DNA of 5,793 nt from Methanomethylovorans sp. Its GTDB lineage: Archaea > Halobacteriota > Methanosarcinia > Methanosarcinales > Methanosarcinaceae. The first letter of the stretch is position 1, and each line of letters starts with the position of its first letter. The notes below the pieces were generated by a model. That model had not been told where the DNA came from. It did not search any database and saw nothing but the letters and a program-made list of their open reading frames with translations. The stretch covers positions 1-5,793 of the forward strand of contig JAHFZE010000158.1 of assembly GCA_020854785.1 (NCBI GenBank). Direction: 5' to 3'. The position numbers and the translations under genes were made by a program. Below, one piece after another: positions 1-4,903 of the stretch.

Positions 1-960
1 AAGAGTACCACCCACCACAGCAGACATAACGTCCACTATATCCGTTTCCAGAATAGGTAGCACGTTCATGGCTTCCGGATCACCGAACCTTGCATTGAAC
101 TCTATTACACGGGGACCTTTCTTTGTGACCATGAACTGACCGTACAGCACGCCTTTATATTTCACACCAGTCTCTGTGTAGAGTTCCTTGACAGTCTGTT
201 GCATGATCTTTTTTGCCTGCGCCACATCTTCAGCACACAGGAAAGGCAGGACCTCTCCTGCATCGGTGTAAGAACCCATTCCGCCTGTATTAGGTCCCAG
301 ATCATTTTCAAAGGCTCGCTTGTGGTCCTGCACTGTAGGCGAGAAAGCCAGATGTGTTCCATCAACAAATGCCTGTAATGTGAACTCCTCTCCTACAAGG
401 TTCTCCTCCACAACCACACTTCCGGAATCAAGAAGCTGGGCAGCATATTCCTGAGCATCTTTTACAGTGGGAAGCTGATCGCCCATGACCTTAACTCCTT
501 TGCCTCCGGTAAGACCTGCTGGTTTGATGGCCACATTACCCAGCTCTGCAATGAAATCGAACATTGGCTCTTTCTCAGTAAAGACCTCGAATACCGGACA
601 GCCTTCGATCCCATGCTTTCTCATAAAGTTACGGGCCCATGCTTTATCGAACTCGATCTGAGCCACTGCCTTTCTGGGACCAACTACCCCAATGCCTACA
701 TCTTCCAGAGCATCTGCAAGACCGGATGCAAGAGGAGCTTCTGGTCCAATAAAGGCAAGATCAATGTTATTTGCAGTTGCATAAGCAACAATTTTCTTCA
801 CATCAGTTTCTTTTTCCAGGAGAAAGTCCTGACAAAGCCCTGCAATGCCAGGGTTCTTCTTCGCCATCACAGCGAAGATGATAGGATCTTTTCTGCTTTG
901 AGCAATAGATGCTGCAATTGCATGTTCCCTGCCCCCGCCACCAACAACTAGAACATTCAT
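1..960 (-). CDS. purD: Phosphoribosylamine--glycine ligase (GAR synthetase), 3' end cut off by window edge
   Basis: PurD joins glycine to 5-phosphoribosylamine using ATP, the second step of de novo purine synthesis, in the cytoplasm. I translated 320 uninterrupted codons from the ATG at 960 to the window edge. The family is usually about 430 residues, so roughly the last quarter lies outside. Visible motifs in order are the N-terminal GGGGREHA at residues 7-14, GPEAPL at 72-77, the ATP-grasp lysine loop [11 protein letters not shown] at 146-156, LGPNTGGMG at 221-229, and the GARS signature RFGDPEAM at 291-298 with the metal-binding E and N (IEFNARFG) just before. The start is fixed by a GAGGT ribosome-binding site 7 nt upstream and by the glycine-rich loop beginning at residue 7. 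It lies downstream of pyrE on the same strand but 200 bp away, so it may have its own promoter. Identity is near certain. Confidence 0.97.
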   Translation of the reverse strand, partial: MNVLVVGGGGREHAIAASIAQSRKDPIIFAVMAKKNPGIAGLCQDFLLEKETDVKKIVAYATANNIDLAFIGPEAPLASGLADALEDVGIGVVGPRKAVAQIEFDKAWARNFMRKHGIEGCPVFEVFTEKEPMFDFIAELGNVAIKPAGLTGGKGVKVMGDQLPTVKDAQEYAAQLLDSGSVVVEENLVGEEFTLQAFVDGTHLAFSPTVQDHKRAFENDLGPNTGGMGSYTDAGEVLPFLCAEDVAQAKKIMQQTVKELYTETGVKYKGVLYGQFMVTKKGPRVIEFNARFGDPEAMNVLPILETDIVDVMSAVVGGTL

Positions 961-967
961 TTATAAA

Positions 968-973
968 ACCTCA
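968..973 (-). promoter_or_regulatory. Ribosome-binding site of purD
   Basis: On the minus strand TGAGGT stands 7 nt before the purD ATG at 960 and matches the Shine-Dalgarno consensus GAGGTGAT. It supports the chosen start and shows that purD has a leader rather than a leaderless message. Confidence 0.7.
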
Positions 974-1063
974 TTAATTGAAAACTCTTTTTAATATTGA
1001 AGTGACATTCTCCAATCGTTACCTGATCATCACATTGAACACAGCTGATATCCATTCATTGGT

Positions 1064-1079
1064 AGGTCATATTGGACCT
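1064..1079. repeat. Short inverted repeat (AGGTC / GACCT) upstream of purD
   Basis: AGGTC at 1064-1068 and GACCT at 1075-1079 are exact inverted copies separated by 6 bp, about 105 bp before the purD start. The size fits a dimeric regulator site, but five-base arms are short enough to arise by chance. Confidence 0.35.
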
Positions 1080-1127
1080 TGGTAAAGATAGATGCAACTA
1101 AATAATACGGACTCTTTCTCATATTCA

Positions 1128-1150
1128 GATAAATAATTTACTTATTTATC
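1128..1150. repeat. Perfect 9-bp inverted repeat just downstream of pyrE
   Basis: GATAAATAA at 1128-1136 and TTATTTATC at 1142-1150 are exact inverted copies around a 5-nt loop (TTTAC on the plus strand). The hairpin starts 10 nt after the pyrE stop codon on the minus strand. The stem has only one G-C pair at its base, so it would be weak as RNA, and no U-run follows. It could mark the pyrE transcript end, act as an operator for purD, or be a chance product of an AT-rich spacer. Confidence 0.55.
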
Positions 1151-1160
1151 CTATCCCTCA

Positions 1161-1697
1161 TTAGATAAGGTCACTGACACCTACAAGAGGAACAAGCTTT
1201 ACACCAAGGGTTGCAAGGCCCTGTTGAGCTCCTTCCTCGCGGTCTACCACAGTGATGACAACATCCACATAACCGCCGGCTCCCCTGATGGCAGCTATTG
1301 CATCCTTAACAGATCCACCGCTGGTGGTCACATCTTCTATCAAGATCACATGGGAACCTTTCCTTAGATCACCTATGAAACGACCCCCTGTTCCATATCC
1401 TTTTTCTTCCTTACGGACGATCAAAAGTGGAAGATCAGAGCTAAGCGAAACTGCCGTCGCAAGAGGGACACCCCCCAAAGCTACACCGCCGACCATATCC
1501 ACGTCTTCATTACTTATCAGAAAAGCCGCCTGTTCTGCTATCACCGCTAAAGTAGCTGGATCGGTGCTGGCTTTTTTGATATCAATATAATATTTGCTCT
1601 TCTTGCCCGAGGCAAGTGTAAAATCACCAAATTTCACAGCCCCGCATTTTTTGAGGGCAGATATGAGGAGAGATTTTCTATCATTTTCTATATCCAT
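1161..1697 (-). CDS. pyrE: Orotate phosphoribosyltransferase
   Basis: PyrE converts orotate and PRPP to orotidine 5'-phosphate in de novo pyrimidine synthesis. The 178-residue protein has the family's usual archaeal length. It shows the substrate segment SGKKSKYYID (residues 30-39), GVALGGVPLA (71-80), the flexible catalytic loop RKEEKGYGTGG (95-105) with its conserved R, K, K, and the PRPP-binding signature VILIEDVTTSGGS (117-129), with the two acidic residues E-D. A tyrosine stands where enterobacterial enzymes have the loop histidine (K-x-H-G); I recall KGYG as common in archaeal members, so this is not a defect. I chose ATG at 1697 because GGTGATCC directly before it pairs perfectly with the archaeal 16S 3' end. 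An in-frame GTG at 1706 would add three residues but lies inside that site. carS ends 36 bp upstream on the same strand, suggesting co-transcription. Confidence 0.96.
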   Translation of the reverse strand: MDIENDRKSLLISALKKCGAVKFGDFTLASGKKSKYYIDIKKASTDPATLAVIAEQAAFLISNEDVDMVGGVALGGVPLATAVSLSSDLPLLIVRKEEKGYGTGGRFIGDLRKGSHVILIEDVTTSGGSVKDAIAAIRGAGGYVDVVITVVDREEGAQQGLATLGVKLVPLVGVSDLI

Positions 1698-1699
1698 AA

Positions 1700-1707
1700 G
1701 GATCACC
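1700..1707 (-). promoter_or_regulatory. Ribosome-binding site that decides the pyrE start
   Basis: GGTGATCC on the minus strand is complementary to GGAUCACC near the 16S rRNA 3' end and lies just before ATG 1697. Its first G pair is about 9 nt from the start, the normal Shine-Dalgarno distance. It contains the alternative GTG start at 1706, which argues against that codon being used. Confidence 0.65.
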
Positions 1708-1733
1708 CATGATCAATAGATGCAGAGTAAAGT

Positions 1734-2282
1734 TTACCAGGGCTCTTTCTTCACCCCTATAATGTAACCAACAACATTTGTTGTAAGATGGAGCAATGGA
1801 GTTAGGACCAACACAGCTACCATTATATCTCGGGTAAAATTGATAGCGAACCATCCTGGAGAGGACAGGTATGTGAATACCCACGCGCCCAGTACAAAAT
1901 CAAGCTGGTCCACAAGTGGCAATGAAGCCCCTCTTTTCATTCCAAGCCTGCGCTTGAAGAAACTCTTGAACATATCCCCAAAAAGAGAGCCAGAAGCGAG
2001 GGATAAAAGGATCACCATAGTTGTAGACCCCCTGCCTGAGAAAGAGGGTAAGGAAATATGCAGCAACTCCGATGCAGGAGTCAGAAAGAGCATCTGAAAC
2101 AGACCTAAGAGCACACCGCATGCTATACCTGCAAACAGACCTCTGTAAGTCTTGCCATCTCCTAAGATCCGCCTGCCATCCTTCAGGATCCGGCCTCCAT
2201 CGATGGGGCGCCCGCCGCCAAAGACCGCAGCCATGGAATTAGGAATATAGGCAGGCAACATCAGCCAGATAGCTATGATCAC
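1734..2282 (-). CDS. carS: CDP-archaeol synthase (CDP-2,3-bis-(O-geranylgeranyl)-sn-glycerol synthase)
   Basis: CarS is an integral membrane enzyme that transfers CMP from CTP to unsaturated archaetidic acid, activating it for addition of polar head groups to archaeal ether lipids. The 182-residue product is typical in length. It opens with a membrane helix running into LPAYIPNS (residues 9-16), then the conserved GGGRPIDGG (22-30), DGRRILGDGKTYRG (35-48), further hydrophobic helices near 49-68 and 87-101, the cytoplasmic motif GDMFKSFFKRRLG (102-114) leading to LPLVDQLDFVLG (121-132), and two final helices. The only in-frame start after an upstream stop is GTG at 2282. The reading frame before it (no start codon) looks like CarS N-termini I recall, so the true start may be a few codons off or use a rarer codon. 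No clear Shine-Dalgarno precedes the GTG. It is first of a minus-strand group with pyrE. The family is archaeal, which fixes the domain of the host. Confidence 0.93.
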   Translation of the reverse strand: MIIAIWLMLPAYIPNSMAAVFGGGRPIDGGRILKDGRRILGDGKTYRGLFAGIACGVLLGLFQMLFLTPASELLHISLPSFSGRGSTTMVILLSLASGSLFGDMFKSFFKRRLGMKRGASLPLVDQLDFVLGAWVFTYLSSPGWFAINFTRDIMVAVLVLTPLLHLTTNVVGYIIGVKKEPW

Positions 2283-2325
2283 TGTTTCTATCGTACTAAC
2301 AACCCATTTCAGTTCTGTAGTTTCT

Positions 2326-2334
2326 CAAATATAG
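2326..2334 (-). promoter_or_regulatory. Possible TATA box of carS
   Basis: CTATATTTG on the minus strand lies about 45-50 nt before the carS GTG. Initiation 23-28 nt further on would give a leader of about 20 nt. Position and base content fit an archaeal TATA box, but no clear upstream BRE is visible, so this is tentative. Confidence 0.35.
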
Positions 2335-2340
2335 GCGCCA

Positions 2341-2359
2341 TCGGTATTTAAGATACCGA
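2341..2359. repeat. Perfect 7-bp inverted repeat in the divergent promoter region
   Basis: TCGGTAT at 2341-2347 and ATACCGA at 2353-2359 are exact inverted copies around TTAAG. The repeat begins 7 bp beyond the possible carS TATA box, on its upstream side, where a bound protein could affect carS transcription. There is no poly-T tract, so it does not look like a terminator. Confidence 0.55.
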
Positions 2360-2371
2360 AAATGTGGCATC

Positions 2372-2423
2372 GGAATTTATGATCTAATGTAGTCATTAGA
2401 TGGAATAACTACAATAAAATTCC
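2372..2423. repeat. Nested inverted repeat with a perfect 8-bp inner stem
   Basis: The inner stem is ATCTAATG (2382-2389) with CATTAGAT (2394-2401) around a TAGT loop, an exact match. It is flanked by GGAATTTAT (2372-2380) and ATAAAATTCC (2414-2423), which are inverted copies except for one extra base. The whole lies about 35-85 bp upstream of the ccmF TATA box, so it would not be in that transcript. It is more likely a DNA site or paired operator than an RNA structure. Confidence 0.5.
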
Positions 2424-2457
2424 ACTGCACTACAACACCTATACGTATCATATATTC

Positions 2458-2465
2458 TATATATA
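2458..2465 (+). promoter_or_regulatory. TATA box of the ccmF pair
   Basis: TATATATA sits 39 nt before the first ccmF gene's ATG. Archaeal transcription starts about 23-28 nt beyond the box, which here is roughly 2485-2490, leaving a leader of about 15-20 nt. That could place the 5' end at or just before the ATG at 2490 in the upstream mini-frame. Confidence 0.55.
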
Positions 2466-2503
2466 GGGCGAGCATACATGCAGGTTCACATGAGAGATCC
2501 GAA

Positions 2504-3544
2504 ATGACAGAAAAAGAGAGCCTATTGACAAGTAAGAGTACCATCTTTGCCGCCGTAATATCATTTATCCTGCTTGCAATGGTAATACTGACAGGTATGG
2601 TGACACCTCTGCTTGCCAAGATCCTAAGTGGCACAGAGATCATGCTGGGTTCTGAGTACTTTAACCCCAGGACTGCCCTTCCTACTGTATTGTTGATCAT
2701 GGCACTTACGATATGCTTACTGGTCAGTTCAGTCGGACCCCAAAAAGTCCTGGCAGCAACTTCTGCACTTCTACTGCTCCTAATATCAGCTGTTGTCGTG
2801 TCCCCGTTCTCAAATACAGCAGTTGATGTGGCTATGGCTCTGATAATACCAGCTTTCATGGCCACGGCTTATAAGATCTGGCTTACGGCCAGGGATAAGA
2901 AAGGATACGGTAAATACAGGGGACTTTCAGCTCATCTGATCCATCTGGGAATATTATGCATCCTGCTTGGTGTAGTGCTTAGCTCCAATATGAAACTGGA
3001 GGATTCGGCAGTATATCAGGCTGGTGAAATGGGTGACAGGAATATACAGGACTATAGCCTCAAGATCACTTCAATGGTATCAAGGTTGGAGGGAGAACCT
3101 TACCAGGACCGTCAGGCGTCTTCCTACATCACAAGGATAGATTTTGACATATATGACCAGAACAGATATTCCAGAAGCGGCAGTGTGGAATATATCACTG
3201 ACTTCAAATGGGGACAGACCTACACCACGACATACATCCATAGAGGGCTTGCTGAAGAACTGTTCATTGCACCCAGAGCCCTTGATGAAAAGACCGGAGA
3301 AGTTGACATGTATGTACGTATAGTTCCTTTCATAAACCTTCTCTGGGGAGGCATCTATATGATGGCTCTGGGGATCATTGCTTTACTTATTGTGGAACAT
3401 CGCAACCCTCGCCAGAGCATGACAATGGTGCAACCATCTGGTAAAGAAAAGGATATGGCTTTCTTTGAAAAAAGATATGAAAGAATAATGGAGCAGGAGA
3501 TCAGAAGACTGCGGTCCGGGAAGAACAGGAGGGACAATTCATGA
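2504..3544 (+). CDS. ccmF: Cytochrome c haem-lyase subunit CcmF, C-terminal half (split gene)
   Basis: CcmF works in system I cytochrome c maturation, where it takes haem from holo-CcmE and attaches it to apocytochrome CXXCH motifs on the outer face of the membrane. This 346-residue protein matches the C-terminal part of bacterial CcmF. It has a first helix at about 13-38 ending LTGMVTPLL, then EIMLGSEYFN (45-54), three more helices (about 58-76, 82-100, 106-126), and a helix with AHLIHLG (143-149) whose H147 aligns with the b-haem histidine H491 of E. coli CcmF. An extracytoplasmic domain (about 162-275) and a last helix starting NLLWGGIYMMALG (278-290) follow, then a basic tail of about 49 residues. 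The start is the ATG at 2504, with a modest GAGAGAT site before it. Its stop overlaps the next gene as ATGA. There is no N-terminal WWD part: that is encoded next, so gene order is reversed relative to the protein. Alternative CcmC/CcsA assignments do not fit this extracytoplasmic domain. Confidence 0.88.
   Translation: MTEKESLLTSKSTIFAAVISFILLAMVILTGMVTPLLAKILSGTEIMLGSEYFNPRTALPTVLLIMALTICLLVSSVGPQKVLAATSALLLLLISAVVVSPFSNTAVDVAMALIIPAFMATAYKIWLTARDKKGYGKYRGLSAHLIHLGILCILLGVVLSSNMKLEDSAVYQAGEMGDRNIQDYSLKITSMVSRLEGEPYQDRQASSYITRIDFDIYDQNRYSRSGSVEYITDFKWGQTYTTTYIHRGLAEELFIAPRALDEKTGEVDMYVRIVPFINLLWGGIYMMALGIIALLIVEHRNPRQSMTMVQPSGKEKDMAFFEKRYERIMEQEIRRLRSGKNRRDNS
3527..3532 (+). promoter_or_regulatory. 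Ribosome-binding site of the second ccmF gene
   Basis: AGGAGG lies inside the end of the first ccmF gene, 8 nt before the ATG at 3541. Together with the ATGA overlap it points to coupled, roughly equal translation of the two CcmF halves. Confidence 0.8.
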
Positions 3545-4599
3545 ACCTTGGAATGGTCTTAATCTGGCTTTCCCTAGTTACAGGCATAGTTGCTGTTCTT
3601 TTGGGGTACATGGGATTTCGGAAGAGCAACACTTCTTTTATTACATTTTCACATAAAATGGAAATAGCATGTTTTACGCTTGCTGGGTTCTCAATAATAT
3701 TGTTGATATATCTTCTCTATACGGTCGATGCCTCCTATTCATATGTATTCGAGCACTCCAGCGCTGATCTTGAGTGGTATTACAGGCTATCTGCATTATG
3801 GGCTGGTCAGGAAGGGTCCCTGCTGTTATGGGCAGTATCTATAATGGCAATGCTTGCGATAGTAGAGCACACCCATAGAATAAGCCTTTCAGGGACTGCA
3901 TTGATGCAGATCACACGCCTCATATCATTGTCTGTTGTATGCGTGTTCCTGGGACTGCTGGTATTGAAGAACCCGTTCTCGGCATATCATGTGCTTTCCG
4001 ACGGCAGTGTTGGAATCACTAACTGGAACCCGTTCGTACAGATGTATGATGTGCCTTATGGTCAGGGCATGAATCCCCTGCTGCGTAACCCCTGGATGGC
4101 AGTGCACCCACCCACGCTCTTCCTTGGGTATGCCGCTTTCACAATACCCTTTGCAGCGGCATTGGGCAATTTACTGACGCATGATAAACGCTGGGAATCC
4201 ATTGCAACTAACTGGATGAGGATCTCCTGGCTGTTCCTCACGCTGGGCATCGGGCTGGGAGGCTTCTGGGCCTATGAAGTGCTGGGATGGGGAGCATGGT
4301 TCTGGAGCTGGGACCCTGTAGAAACGTCATCGCTCATCCCCTGGATAACCGCAACGGCATACCTCCATGCCCAGTTGCGTTACAGGTACGGAGAATATGG
4401 TTTTGTTGCACCTCTGCTTGCTGTAGGCTCTTTCATTCTGGTCGTATTCGCGACCTTTGTCACCAGAAGCGGCATGTGGGCCTCTGTACATTCCTGGCAG
4501 GACTTCACTGCCGAAAGTGGCATAATAGCAGTATTTTTAAGCGTACTGGTATTATCGAGTACGTTCCTGCTTGCAAAGAGATATTTTGAAGAGGATTGA
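3541..4599 (+). CDS. ccmF: Cytochrome c haem-lyase subunit CcmF, N-terminal half with WWD haem-handling motif (split gene)
   Basis: This 352-residue membrane protein is the N-terminal part of CcmF, the haem-handling half. It has about nine hydrophobic helices (first at 3-23). Family motifs are LWAGQEGSLLLW (86-97), GQGMNPLLRNPWMAVHPP (174-191), the tryptophan-rich WWD segment GWGAWFWSWDPVE (249-261), TAYLHAQL (272-279) and TRSGMWASVHSW (308-319). H189 and H317 correspond to the extracytoplasmic haem ligands H173 and H303 of E. coli CcmF, and H276 to the b-haem ligand H261. The protein ends after one more helix (about 325-345), just before the point where the preceding gene's product begins to align, so the two genes together cover one CcmF (698 residues against about 647 in E. 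coli). The start ATG has an AGGAGG site. CcmC and CcsA share the WWD motif, but the length and helix order fit CcmF. The WWD segment seems one residue longer than usual. Confidence 0.92.
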   Translation: MNLGMVLIWLSLVTGIVAVLLGYMGFRKSNTSFITFSHKMEIACFTLAGFSIILLIYLLYTVDASYSYVFEHSSADLEWYYRLSALWAGQEGSLLLWAVSIMAMLAIVEHTHRISLSGTALMQITRLISLSVVCVFLGLLVLKNPFSAYHVLSDGSVGITNWNPFVQMYDVPYGQGMNPLLRNPWMAVHPPTLFLGYAAFTIPFAAALGNLLTHDKRWESIATNWMRISWLFLTLGIGLGGFWAYEVLGWGAWFWSWDPVETSSLIPWITATAYLHAQLRYRYGEYGFVAPLLAVGSFILVVFATFVTRSGMWASVHSWQDFTAESGIIAVFLSVLVLSSTFLLAKRYFEED

Positions 4600-4636
4600 A
4601 TGGTAGCAGAACTGGATTTATTGGCTCAAAGGGTAA

Positions 4637-4903
4637 TTATTGGCTTTTAGTGAAAGGCTTTGCCCTGAGCTCTCCGTTCTCCATGACCAGTTGTTCGATC
4701 TTTCTTTCAGCCTTTGAAAGTTTCTGGCTGCACACACGTGCAAACTTCATGCCCTGTTCAAAGGTCTCAAGGCTTTCATCGAGGGTCAGGTTACCCTTTT
4801 CCAACTTTTCAACAAGCTCTTCCAGCTGTTCAAGAGCGGTTTCAAAGCTCAGGCTTTCGCCCATGCTTTCTTCAGTGCGGTCTTCATTCGGACTTTCATC
4901 CAT
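4637..4903 (-). CDS. xseB: Exonuclease VII small subunit
   Basis: XseB is the small helical subunit that binds several copies to each XseA to form exonuclease VII, which cuts single-stranded DNA from both ends into short oligonucleotides. With ATG at 4903 the product is 88 residues (E. coli 80). After an acidic tail of about 17 residues come SFETALEQLEELVEKLE (19-35), GNLTLDESLETFEQG (37-51) and a second helix to about 75, the two-helix hairpin of the family, then a short C-terminal PFT segment as in bacterial homologues. I chose 4903 over the ATG at 4924 because AGGAGG lies 6 nt before it; the longer start would add a basic MVRRRKK lacking that support. It overlaps the end of xseA by 8 bp. 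The convergent ccmF gene ends 37 bp away. Confidence 0.93.
   Translation of the reverse strand: MDESPNEDRTEESMGESLSFETALEQLEELVEKLEKGNLTLDESLETFEQGMKFARVCSQKLSKAERKIEQLVMENGELRAKPFTKSQ

Larger units (their letters stand above)
961..1160. other. Intergenic region between pyrE and purD
   Basis: This AT-rich 200-bp stretch holds the purD ribosome-binding site, a short dyad at 1064-1079 and a perfect hairpin at 1128-1150. A promoter for purD is plausible, but I could not single out one TATA box. The AATATTAAAAA stretch (minus strand, about 988-998) lies too close to the start to leave room for the ribosome-binding site, and the A/T stretches near 1128-1150 would give a leader of well over 100 nt. 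A 30-codon minus-strand reading frame (1030-1122) lacks a ribosome-binding site and is not called as a gene. Confidence 0.5.
2283..2503. other. Divergent control region between carS and the ccmF pair
   Basis: This 221-bp spacer separates carS (leftward) from the split ccmF genes (rightward). It holds possible promoters for both sides (2326-2334 and 2458-2465), two perfect inverted repeats (2341-2359 and 2382-2401), an outer pair of near-matching arms around the second repeat, a six-base direct repeat CATCGG (2339-2344 and 2368-2373), and a nine-codon reading frame that overlaps the ccmF start. Confidence 0.6.

Noticed and set aside
613..951. 112-codon plus-strand frame opposite purD
   Set aside because: purD is certain on the minus strand over the same bases; the product is rich in Cys and Ser and has no family features.
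1030..1122. Thirty-codon minus-strand reading frame between pyrE and purD (starts MRKSPYY)
   Set aside because: There is no ribosome-binding site, no recognisable family and no coding bias to support it; a frame of this length is expected by chance.
1128..1150. Bacterial-type intrinsic terminator for pyrE
   Set aside because: The stem is AT-rich and no U-tract follows on the pyrE strand, so it is kept only as an inverted repeat.
1288..1590. Plus-strand frame of 100 codons opposite pyrE
   Set aside because: It is an antisense shadow of a clear PyrE; its proline- and serine-rich product matches nothing I recognise.
2377..2865. 162-codon minus-strand frame over the divergent region and the start of ccmF
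   Set aside because: It lies antisense to strongly family-like CcmF codons and would cover the TATA box and both dyads. The product shows no coherent motif.
3796..3819. Glutamine in WAGQEGS where enterobacterial CcmF has histidine (GGHEGS)
   Set aside because: As I recall, the WAGQEGS form is common in CcmF and related proteins outside enterobacteria, so it is not a meaningful loss.
2504..4599. A single ccmF broken by a frameshift
   Set aside because: The halves are in the wrong order for one broken gene, each has its own start, and the second has a strong ribosome-binding site.
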